A stretch of 12,503 nucleotides of DNA from NCBI GenBank assembly GCA_947382415.1, contig CANCYO010000075.1, forward strand, positions 1-12,503, in the 5' to 3' direction. The position numbers were made by a program, and so were the translations under genes. Positions 5,969 to 12,503 of the stretch are shown here, in pieces. Positions within the stretch are counted from its first letter, which is position 1. Each line of letters starts with the position of its first letter. The notes under the pieces are model-generated. The model ran no database searches. It saw nothing but the letters and a program-made list of their open reading frames with translations, and was not told the DNA's origin. The DNA is from an uncultured Lachnospiraceae bacterium (GTDB lineage Bacteria > Bacillota > Clostridia > Lachnospirales > Lachnospiraceae).

Positions 5969-7701
5969 TCCGAGTCTCCCTTCAGCGCATTGAATTTGCA
6001 CAGCTGACTGCAGACACCGCAGCCTGTGCAGAGGGTGGTGTCGATGGCGGCTTTCCCGTTTTTCATGCTGATGGCGGGGCAGCCCAGACGCATACAGGAT
6101 TTGCAGCCTGCGCATTTGTCGCAGTCCACCCGAAGAGGAGGCTTTGTCTCCACGTATTTTAAGAGCACACAGGGACGGCGGCTGATGATGACGGAGGGTT
6201 CCGGCGCTGCAAGCTCTTCCTTCAGCACCCGGTCACATTCCGCCAGATCGTAAGGGTCTGTCACCGTCACGCGGCGGATGCCCATGGCACGGCACAGCGA
6301 CTCCAGATCGATTTTGCCGGCAGGGTCGCCTTTTATATTATAGCCGGTGGTGGGATTCTGCTGATGCCCCGTCATGCCGGTGATGGAATTGTCGAGGATG
6401 ATCACGGTGGAATTGCTCTGGTTGTAGGCAATATTGGCAAGCCCCGTCATGCCGGAGTGCATGAAAGTAGAGTCTCCGATGACTGCCACGGTTTTGCCCT
6501 CGCAGCTTCCCTCCATGGCCTTGTTAAAGCCGTGGACAGAGCTGACGGAAGCTCCCATGCAGAGCACCATGTCGATGGCGTTTAAGGGAGGAGCGCTTCC
6601 CAGCGTATAACAGCCGATGTCGCCCAGAACGGTGCATTTGTTCTGTGCCAGAGTAAAAAAAAGTCCGCGGTGAGGGCAGCCTGCGCACATCACAGGGGGA
6701 CGGCCCGGAAGAGGCTCCTCCAGAGCCCGGTGCGCGGGAAGCTCCACGCCCAGTTTCCCGGCGATCAGATTCTGTGAAAACTCACCTTCCATGGGGAAAA
6801 TATCCTTACCGGAGACCTCCAGTCCCAGCTTTTTGCAGTGATTCTCTATGATGGGGTCAAGCTCTTCGATAATGATCAGCCTGTCCACTCCGGCGGCAAA
6901 ATCCAGGATCAGTTTTTCGGGCAGCGGATTGACCATGCCCAGCTTTAAAATGCAGGCGTTTTCTCCGAAAACCTCCTTCGCATACTGGTAGCTGGTGGAA
7001 GAGGTGATGATGCCGAGCCTTGTGTCGCCCATTTCCACGCGGTTGAAAGGACAGTCGTCCGCATAAGCCGTGAGCTTTCTTGTGCGCTCTTCCACGAAGG
7101 GGTGGCGTTTGATGGCGTTTGCAGGCGTCATAATGTATTTGGCAGTATCCTTCACATACGGAATGGGCTCGGGGAGCACACGTCCGGCGGTGTCAACCAC
7201 ACTCTGGGAGTGGGCCACCCGGGTACACATTCTGACGATCACGGGGGTGTCGAATTCCTCGGACAGCCCGTAGGCGAGTTTGACAAATTCACAGGCTTCC
7301 GCGGAGTCCGCAGGCTCCAGCATGGGAAGCTTGGCGGCTGCGGCATAGTGGCGGGAGTCCTGTTCATTCTGGGAGGAATGCATCCCGGGATCGTCTGCGA
7401 CGCAGATGATAAGGCCGCCCCGTACACCGGTATAAGAGGCCGTAAAGAGCGGGTCAGCCGCCACATTCAGGCCCACATGCTTCATGCCGCAAAAGGACCG
7501 TCTGCCGGCCAGAGAAGCGCCGAAGGCCACTTCCAGAGCCACCTTCTCGTTGGGGGCCCACTCGCAGTAAATTTCATCATATTTGGCGGCTTCCTCCGTC
7601 ACCTCCGTGCTGGGGGTGCCGGGATAGCTGGAGACCACAGAACAGCCCGCTTCGTAAAGGCCGCGGGCGAAAGCCTTGTTTCCCAACATCAATTGTTTCA
7701 T
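5965..7701 (-). CDS. iorA: Indolepyruvate:ferredoxin oxidoreductase subunit alpha
   Basis: The 578-residue catalytic subunit, which carries thiamine diphosphate and two [4Fe-4S] clusters. The N-terminal pyrimidine-binding-type domain shows SSYPGTPSTE (24-33) and ADDPGMHSSQNEQDSR (102-117). PVMCAGCPHRG (336-346) follows, then the ThDP-binding domain with GDIGCYTLG (360-368), VIGDSTFMHSG (407-417) and the LDN...GHQQNP segment (436-450). The C-terminal ferredoxin domain has Cys530-x2-Cys533-x2-Cys536-x4-Cys541-Pro and Cys558-x2-Cys561-x2-Cys564-x3-Cys568. Domain order and length match IorA. The ATG at 7701 is preceded by AAAGG at a normal distance. It is first in the iorA-iorB-ligase operon, expressed from a predicted promoter at 7756-7784. 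The pathway is fermentation of aromatic amino acids after transamination; the exact oxoacid preference cannot be read from sequence. Confidence 0.97.
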   Translation of the reverse strand: MKQLMLGNKAFARGLYEAGCSVVSSYPGTPSTEVTEEAAKYDEIYCEWAPNEKVALEVAFGASLAGRRSFCGMKHVGLNVAADPLFTASYTGVRGGLIICVADDPGMHSSQNEQDSRHYAAAAKLPMLEPADSAEACEFVKLAYGLSEEFDTPVIVRMCTRVAHSQSVVDTAGRVLPEPIPYVKDTAKYIMTPANAIKRHPFVEERTRKLTAYADDCPFNRVEMGDTRLGIITSSTSYQYAKEVFGENACILKLGMVNPLPEKLILDFAAGVDRLIIIEELDPIIENHCKKLGLEVSGKDIFPMEGEFSQNLIAGKLGVELPAHRALEEPLPGRPPVMCAGCPHRGLFFTLAQNKCTVLGDIGCYTLGSAPPLNAIDMVLCMGASVSSVHGFNKAMEGSCEGKTVAVIGDSTFMHSGMTGLANIAYNQSNSTVIILDNSITGMTGHQQNPTTGYNIKGDPAGKIDLESLCRAMGIRRVTVTDPYDLAECDRVLKEELAAPEPSVIISRRPCVLLKYVETKPPLRVDCDKCAGCKSCMRLGCPAISMKNGKAAIDTTLCTGCGVCSQLCKFNALKGDSE

Positions 7702-7755
7702 TTAGCGTATACCTTTCATATAAATAAAATGTGCATGAGAGTCCATAACATTTAC

Positions 7756-7784
7756 ATTTTAGCATTTTTCGACGGCATAGTAAA
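7756..7784 (-). promoter_or_regulatory. Predicted promoter of the iorA operon
   Basis: On the minus strand TTTACT (7784-7779) is followed after 17 bp by TAAAAT (7761-7756), with TG one base before the -10 box (extended -10). The expected start is near 7749, giving a leader of about 48 nt to the iorA ATG. The -35 box matches at 4 of 6 positions. Confidence 0.6.
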
Positions 7785-7789
7785 GCACC

Positions 7790-7818
7790 TTGTGTTCGCA
7801 GGTCTTATCTGGTATAAT
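7790..7818 (+). promoter_or_regulatory. Predicted promoter of the binding-protein/GGDEF-EAL unit
   Basis: A perfect -10 box TATAAT (7813-7818) with TG at 7810-7811 (extended -10) stands 17 bp after a weak -35 TTGTGT (7790-7795, 3 of 6). Transcription would start near 7825, leaving a leader of about 83 nt. The weak -35 with a strong extended -10 fits a promoter that could depend on an activator. Confidence 0.7.
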
Positions 7819-7907
7819 TATTTGAAATATACGATAAGCGGCAGGTGCGGGAATCTGTGTCTGATACCGCGCGGCGGCTGAATCGTGTAGAGGGGAAAGG
7901 GGATATT

Positions 7908-9356
7908 ATGATACGAAAAAGGATTACAGCACTGGGCCTTATTCTGGCCGTTGGTACGGCATTGGCGGGATGTGGGGGCAAGACGCCCGGGACACCGCTG
8001 GACGCCAAGAATCCTGTGACTATCGAAGTGTGGAACTATTATAACGGCGATCAGCTCACTGCCTTTGACAGTCTTGTAAAAGAGTTTAACGAGTCAGTGG
8101 GCAAAGAGAAAGGCATTATTGTCAAAAGCAGCAGTCAGGGATCGGTAAATGATCTGGAGACCAATGTGCTGGCTGCCCTGAGAGGCGAAGTGGGAGCCGC
8201 CGAGGTGCCGAACATCTTTATGGCGTATGCCGACACGGCGTATACCGCGGATCAGATGGGCGGTATTGTAGATTTAAAGGAGTATCTGACCGGGGAGGAG
8301 ATCTCGGCATACATAGACAGTTATATCAAAGAAGGGGACTTCAGCGGAGCGGGAGAGATCAAGATATTTCCCATGGCCAAATCCACGGAAGTCATGGTGC
8401 TCAATAAGACGGACTGGGAGGAGTTTGCGGCTCAGACCGGGGCGGACTATGCGGATATGGCAGATATAGAGGGCCTGGTGAAGACGGCTCAGGCCTATTA
8501 TGAGTGGACGGACGCAAAAACCCCGGATGTGGAGGCGGACGGCAGGGCATTGTTTGGCCGGGACGCCATGGCTAATTATATGCTCATCGGCAGCATGCAG
8601 CTTGGCACAGAGATATTTCAGGTGTCTGACGGCGAAATGACGCTTAATTTTGAGAAGGAGACCGTCAGAAAGCTTTGGGACAATTATTATATTCCTTTCG
8701 TAAAAGGGTATTTTGCCGCTGCCGGGCGGTTTCGCAGCGATGATATCAAGACGGGAAATATTATAGCATATGTGGGGTCCTCTTCCGGCGTGTCGTTTTT
8801 CCCGGATGTGGTGAACCGTAATGATCAGGAGAGTTATCCCATTGAAATGGAAGTGCTTCCCTGCCCCGGATTTGCCGGCGGAGAGGCTTATGCGGTTCAA
8901 CAGGGCGCCGGTATGGTGGTGACGAAGGGCAGTGAGGCGCAGATTTATGCGGCCGTGGAATTTCTGAAGTGGTTTACGGCGGATGAGCAGAATATTCTGT
9001 TTTCCGTGCAGTCAGGCTATCTGCCAGTCACCAAAACCGCCAATGACAAGACTGCTATTCTGGAGAGCGGCGCACAGATCAGCCAGAGCATGGAGAAGAC
9101 GCTCTCGGCGGCTGTGGATATGGTAAACAATAACAGTCCTTACACCACAAAAGCCTTTGAGTCCGGAACTAAGGCGCGCAATATTCTGGAATATGCCATG
9201 AGCGACAAGGCTGCGGAGGATCGCAAAATCGTGGAGGAGCGGCTGGCGGCCGGACAGAGTCTGGAGGAAGCTGCAGCCGAGTTCTGTACGGACGCCTGCT
9301 TTGACGCATGGTATGAGACCACTCTGGAGGGCCTGCAGGCATTTGAAGGCAGGTAA
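7908..9356 (+). CDS. Extracellular solute-binding lipoprotein, family 1-like, no transporter genes
   Basis: A 482-residue lipoprotein. The N-terminus has charged residues (MIRKR), a hydrophobic stretch and the lipobox LAGC, with Cys22 the predicted lipidated residue after signal peptidase II cleavage. A short low-complexity linker follows, then a typical binding-protein opening, VTIEVWNYYNGDQLTAFDSLV (from about residue 37), and later segments common to family 1 proteins: IFMAYADTAYTADQMGGIVDL, VLNKTDWEEFA, and GAGMVVTKGSEAQIYAAVEFLKWF, characteristic of the closing part of the fold. The ligand is unknown; family members bind sugars, polyamines, metals or other small molecules. Start chosen at 7908, with AAAGGGG at 7896-7902; an upstream in-frame start at 7845 lacks an SD and would spoil the signal peptide. 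No permease or ATPase gene is present nearby; the gene ends 13 nt before a GGDEF-EAL sensor, suggesting signalling rather than transport. Confidence 0.9.
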   Translation: MIRKRITALGLILAVGTALAGCGGKTPGTPLDAKNPVTIEVWNYYNGDQLTAFDSLVKEFNESVGKEKGIIVKSSSQGSVNDLETNVLAALRGEVGAAEVPNIFMAYADTAYTADQMGGIVDLKEYLTGEEISAYIDSYIKEGDFSGAGEIKIFPMAKSTEVMVLNKTDWEEFAAQTGADYADMADIEGLVKTAQAYYEWTDAKTPDVEADGRALFGRDAMANYMLIGSMQLGTEIFQVSDGEMTLNFEKETVRKLWDNYYIPFVKGYFAAAGRFRSDDIKTGNIIAYVGSSSGVSFFPDVVNRNDQESYPIEMEVLPCPGFAGGEAYAVQQGAGMVVTKGSEAQIYAAVEFLKWFTADEQNILFSVQSGYLPVTKTANDKTAILESGAQISQSMEKTLSAAVDMVNNNSPYTTKAFESGTKARNILEYAMSDKAAEDRKIVEERLAAGQSLEEAAAEFCTDACFDAWYETTLEGLQAFEGR

Positions 9357-9369
9357 GAAGGAGGAATAA

Positions 9370-12351
9370 ATGTCTGTGAAGAAAAGGGAAAGAACGATTT
9401 TTCGTGAAATATTGGTACCGCTTCTGAGCGTACTTGCGTTTGAGATGTTGTTTATGATGAGTACCATTGTGCTGGGGGGCGTCATAGAGAGGCTTGACAG
9501 GAATGCCACGGATATGCTTGCCCAGCAGACGGAAAACAGGGGAAGCTATCTGATAAACGAGATGATCGGAAACTGGTCGGGGCTGGGAATGCTTGCGGAC
9601 GAGATTGACTCCCGGGTTCAGAGCCGGCTGGAGTCGGGGGAACTGAGGCTGGATGATCTGAATACCAACAGCACAGGCTGTACCGAACTGCTGAAGGAGA
9701 TCAGCCCTGATCTGATCGACACCATGTACAATAAAAAGATATCAGGCATATTTGTGATATTCCATACGCAGGGTGCAGGGGCAGATGCCATGTCCGAGAA
9801 TGCGCCGGGCATTTATCTGCGGGATCTGGATCCCACGGCCACCCCCTCGGAGAAGAATGCGGATCTTTTGTGGGAGCGCGCTCCGGTGGATGTGGTCCGG
9901 TCGGGCTATATCGCCACGGACTCCGGGTGGAAGCCGAATTTTTCAAGACGGGACAGCGCGGAGCAGGAATTTTTTTATAAGCCGTTTACCGCGGCCTGTA
10001 CGGATGAGCGCAGACTCAAAGACAAGGAATATGGTTATTGGACAACAAAGGCCTACACGCTTGAAGGGGACAATCGAACTGCCATCGCCTATTCGATTCC
10101 CCTCATTTTGGAGGACGGAAGCGTATACGGTGTGCTGGGGATTGAGCTTCTGACGGATTATGTGCAGTCTCTGCTGCCGGCCTCAGAGCTTCTCGAAGAC
10201 AGTCAGGGTTCTTATCTGCTGGCAGCGTCCTTTGGAGAGGACGGAATTTTGACACCGATCGTGGTCTCGGGCGACATGATGAGTATGCAGGAGGCGGAGG
10301 AGAAACAGTTTGCGCTGCGGGATGACGGATGCAGCGTGGAGAATGCGGGCGGAGATTATTACGGGGCGGCAAAACGGCTGGTTCTGTACAGCAATAATGC
10401 GCCGTTTGACACGGATCAGTGGTATTTGCTGGGCGTCGGCTCCAAAGACAGCCTGTTTGCCTTTTCCAGACAGGTGCAGGCGCTGCTGTTTTTGTCTGTC
10501 ATTCTGACTTTTATTGTGGGCCTGGCGGGAATCCTGCATGCGAGTTACAGGCTTTCCAAGCCCATCAGAAATCTCTCGGAGGAAGTGGCCAGGGCGCAGC
10601 TTGACAACAGTCTGCCGACACTGTCGCCAACGGGAATCCGTGAGATCGACCGTTTTGCAGACTCTATTTCCCGGCTCGGACGGGAGGTGGTCGAATCCTC
10701 CACCCGCCTTTTGAGCATTATGGATATGGCCAGCGTTGAGCTGGCTGGTTATGAGCTCCAGCCGGCGACGGACAGTGTCTATGTGACGGACAATTATTTC
10801 CCGTTATTGGGCGTTTTTGGCATAGACGGTTCAAAGCTTTCGCTGGCGGAATTTCTGGAACAGCAGCAAAAGCTCCACCAGTCGCTGGATCATTTTGACG
10901 GGGAGGACGGAAGCACTGTGTACAGTGTGCCCCAGCCGGACGGCAGTCTGCGTTATCTGCGCTCTGAACATCAGGAGAAGGACGGCCGCCAGGTGGGACT
11001 GATCGAAGACGTGACGGCTTCCACCATGGAAAAACTGAGGATTGAGCGGGAGCGGGACAGCGACAATCTGACCAGACTTTACGCCAGAAGAGGCTTCAAG
11101 CGGGAGGCGGACAGACTCTTTTTGAAGCCGGAGGTCTTGAAATACGCGGGACTTCTGATGATCGATCTGGACAATCTCAAATCTACCAACGACAGGTTCG
11201 GGCACAATTTCGGAGATCTGTATATTCAGACGGCGGGCAGATGTTTCGTGGAGAATACACCGGAAAACACTCTGTGCGCCCGGATGTCCGGGGATGAGTT
11301 TATCGTATTTTTCTATGGATATGAGAATCCGGATGAGATCCGGGAAAAGGTGGCTGCGCTCTACCGGGCTATACGGGAGGTGGAGTTTGTCCTGCCAAAC
11401 GGAGAGAATATGGGTTTGAGCGCCTCCGGCGGTGTCGCGTGGTATCCCGGGGACAGCAGCGATCTCTCGGAGCTGATGAAGTATGCGGATTTTGCCATGT
11501 ATCAGGTAAAACGCTCCCAGAAGGGAGAATACAGGGAGTTTGAGCCTGAAGTATACAGACAGCACCTGCTGCAGAATCAGTGCAGGCTGGAGCTGCATAA
11601 GCTGCTGGAGACCAGAGATGTAAATTACTTTTTCCAGCCGATCTTCGAGGGCAGGGAAGGGGCGGTATATGCGTATGAAGCCCTGATGCGGGTGAATCTG
11701 CCCACACTGCGATCTCCTGAGACCGTGCTGCGTCTCGCCAAAGAGGAGGGGCGTATGCACGACATTGAGTGTATTACGCTGTTTCGTGCCACGGAATGTT
11801 ACCGGAGACTGCTGGAGCAGGGAGTTGTTTCTGAGGATGCGCTGCTTTTTATCAACTCTATCGCCAACGAGTGCATGACTCTCGAGGAGGAGCAGCGGTA
11901 TCATGAGCAGTATTATGACCTGCAGGGCCGCATTGTAGTGGAGATCACGGAGGCGGAGCATCTGGACATGGAGCTGATCAGGAGGAAGAGCAGTGTGGAG
12001 AGCTTTTCCGGCATGTTTGCGCTGGACGATTACGGCAGTGGCTATAACAGCGAGATCAATCTTCTGGAGCTGAAGCCGAAGTTTGTCAAAGTGGATATCA
12101 GCATTGTGCGGGATGTGGATAAAGATATCAACAAACAGCAGATCATCAGCAATATTGTGAGTTATGGACATAAGAGGGATATGCTGATCATAGCCGAAGG
12201 CCTGGAGACGGCGGCAGAGCTTGAGAAGGTTCTGGAGCTGGGTGTGGATCTGCTGCAGGGCTATTATCTGGCCAAACCCGGGGAGAGGCCCGGACCTGTC
12301 AGCGAAGAGGCGCTTCGGGTAATAAGAGGATTCTCAGAAAAGGGCGTCTGA
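9370..12351 (+). CDS. Membrane Cache-HAMP-PAS-GGDEF-EAL cyclic-di-GMP enzyme
   Basis: A 993-residue membrane sensor. Order: TM1 (about 14-39); an extracellular Cache-like region (about 45-360) with the typical IAYSIPLILEDGSVYGVLGIEL stretch near 238-260; TM2 (about 369-391); HAMP (about 392-445); a PAS-like domain (about 455-555, ending DGSLRYLR...IEDVTA); GGDEF (about 565-720); and EAL (about 735-985). The GGDEF domain has Asp599, LKSTND, GH and GD metal/substrate residues and SGDEF (640-644), Ser replacing the first Gly; no RxxD inhibitory site precedes it. The EAL domain keeps Glu770 (EAL), Asn829, Glu858, Asp886-Asp887, Lys907, Glu943 (EGLET) and Gln963, all expected for phosphodiesterase activity. 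It may make or break c-di-GMP, or switch between the two; the direction cannot be told. The SD AAGGAGG ends 6 nt before the ATG, next to the stop of the binding-protein gene, implying cotranslation. Confidence 0.95.
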   Translation: MSVKKRERTIFREILVPLLSVLAFEMLFMMSTIVLGGVIERLDRNATDMLAQQTENRGSYLINEMIGNWSGLGMLADEIDSRVQSRLESGELRLDDLNTNSTGCTELLKEISPDLIDTMYNKKISGIFVIFHTQGAGADAMSENAPGIYLRDLDPTATPSEKNADLLWERAPVDVVRSGYIATDSGWKPNFSRRDSAEQEFFYKPFTAACTDERRLKDKEYGYWTTKAYTLEGDNRTAIAYSIPLILEDGSVYGVLGIELLTDYVQSLLPASELLEDSQGSYLLAASFGEDGILTPIVVSGDMMSMQEAEEKQFALRDDGCSVENAGGDYYGAAKRLVLYSNNAPFDTDQWYLLGVGSKDSLFAFSRQVQALLFLSVILTFIVGLAGILHASYRLSKPIRNLSEEVARAQLDNSLPTLSPTGIREIDRFADSISRLGREVVESSTRLLSIMDMASVELAGYELQPATDSVYVTDNYFPLLGVFGIDGSKLSLAEFLEQQQKLHQSLDHFDGEDGSTVYSVPQPDGSLRYLRSEHQEKDGRQVGLIEDVTASTMEKLRIERERDSDNLTRLYARRGFKREADRLFLKPEVLKYAGLLMIDLDNLKSTNDRFGHNFGDLYIQTAGRCFVENTPENTLCARMSGDEFIVFFYGYENPDEIREKVAALYRAIREVEFVLPNGENMGLSASGGVAWYPGDSSDLSELMKYADFAMYQVKRSQKGEYREFEPEVYRQHLLQNQCRLELHKLLETRDVNYFFQPIFEGREGAVYAYEALMRVNLPTLRSPETVLRLAKEEGRMHDIECITLFRATECYRRLLEQGVVSEDALLFINSIANECMTLEEEQRYHEQYYDLQGRIVVEITEAEHLDMELIRRKSSVESFSGMFALDDYGSGYNSEINLLELKPKFVKVDISIVRDVDKDINKQQIISNIVSYGHKRDMLIIAEGLETAAELEKVLELGVDLLQGYYLAKPGERPGPVSEEALRVIRGFSEKGV

Positions 12352-12359
12352 GAATCCTC
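12326..12359 (+). terminator. Strong hairpin at the end of the GGDEF-EAL gene, no U-run
   Basis: A perfect 13-bp stem, GAGGATTCTCAGA (12326-12338) with TCTGAGAATCCTC (12347-12359), has an 8-nt loop. The stop codon (12349-12351) lies inside the 3' arm. CGGGAAAATTTG follows, so the U-run needed for an ordinary intrinsic terminator is missing. It may mark the 3' end of the mRNA or protect it from exonucleases. Confidence 0.5.
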
Positions 12360-12394
12360 CGGGAAAATTTGTGTGCTGATTTTTAAATTTGTAC

Positions 12395-12423
12395 TGGAAA
12401 TATTGCGAGGGGTGTAGTATAAT
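12395..12423 (+). promoter_or_regulatory. Promoter of the tRNA-Gly gene
   Basis: A perfect TATAAT (12418-12423) stands 17 bp after TGGAAA (12395-12400, 4 of 6 matches to TTGACA). The predicted start falls about 5-10 nt from the tRNA 5' end, a usual arrangement for tRNA genes needing only short RNase P trimming. Confidence 0.65.
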
Positions 12424-12432
12424 CAGATACAT

Positions 12433-12503
<71 letters not shown>

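Noticed and set aside
5969..6115. N-terminal extension of iorB up to 6115
   Set aside because: The extra 49 residues overlap the ferredoxin domain coding of iorA, do not look like protein of this family, and the ATGA junction supports the start at 5968.
7804..7838. Inverted repeat CTTATC (7804-7809) and GATAAG (7833-7838) flanking the -10 box, as an operator
   Set aside because: Only 6 bp with a 23-nt gap in an AT-rich promoter; expected often by chance, with no second copy to support it.
7102..7881. 259-codon open frame on the plus strand opposite iorA, running into the intergenic region
   Set aside because: It crosses both predicted divergent promoters, has no family-like sequence and shadows the well-supported iorA.
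7825..7907. Possible c-di-GMP (GEMM) riboswitch in the leader of the binding-protein/GGDEF-EAL unit
   Set aside because: The leader is only about 83 nt and lacks the conserved GEMM-I and GEMM-II sequence blocks I would expect; its GC-rich pairings look nonspecific.
10831..12171. Long open frame on the minus strand opposite the GGDEF-EAL gene
   Set aside because: It lies wholly inside a gene with complete, recognisable domains; the translation resembles no family I know and has no SD. Codon bias of the sense gene explains the open frame.

Overview
The window looks like chromosomal DNA of an anaerobic Clostridia species, most likely Lachnospiraceae. The reasons are strong AGGAGG-type ribosome binding sites, a tandem DUF1540 protein, a Firmicutes-style L20 leader ahead of infC-rpmI-rplT, a ferredoxin-linked indolepyruvate oxidoreductase operon, and a moderately GC-rich composition. 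I see no insertion sequence, phage gene, CRISPR array or plasmid function. The genus assignment is inference from gene content, not a database match.

Layout. (1) 1-1968, plus strand: the 3' four fifths of thrS (threonyl-tRNA synthetase, 5' end outside the window), then a small cysteine-rich DUF1540 gene whose Shine-Dalgarno is partly buried in a 12-bp hairpin. (2) 1969-3646, plus strand: a possible terminator, a strong extended -10 promoter, a ~190-nt structured leader of the L20 type, then infC (apparently starting at ATT), rpmI and rplT, closed by a textbook 16-bp terminator. (3) 3689-7701, minus strand: an operon transcribed iorA-iorB-acyl-CoA ligase, for oxidative decarboxylation of aryl-2-oxoacids to arylacetyl-CoA and interconversion of acid and CoA ester. 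(4) 7702-7907: an intergenic region with two back-to-back divergent promoters whose -35 boxes lie 5 bp apart. (5) 7908-12351, plus strand: a lipoprotein solute-binding protein with no transporter genes, followed 13 nt later by a 993-aa membrane Cache-HAMP-PAS-GGDEF-EAL protein. (6) 12433-12503: a tRNA-Gly(CCC) gene at the window edge with its own promoter.

How the genes work together. The first block is translation machinery under autogenous control: L20 probably feeds back on the leader and IF3 on its own ATT start. The minus-strand operon is amino-acid fermentation. The final two-gene unit is the most interesting part: an orphan binding lipoprotein coupled to a cyclic-di-GMP enzyme suggests a ligand-sensing module comparable in logic to the Vibrio NspS-MbaA pair, but built on a different binding-protein family and anchored to a Gram-positive-type membrane.
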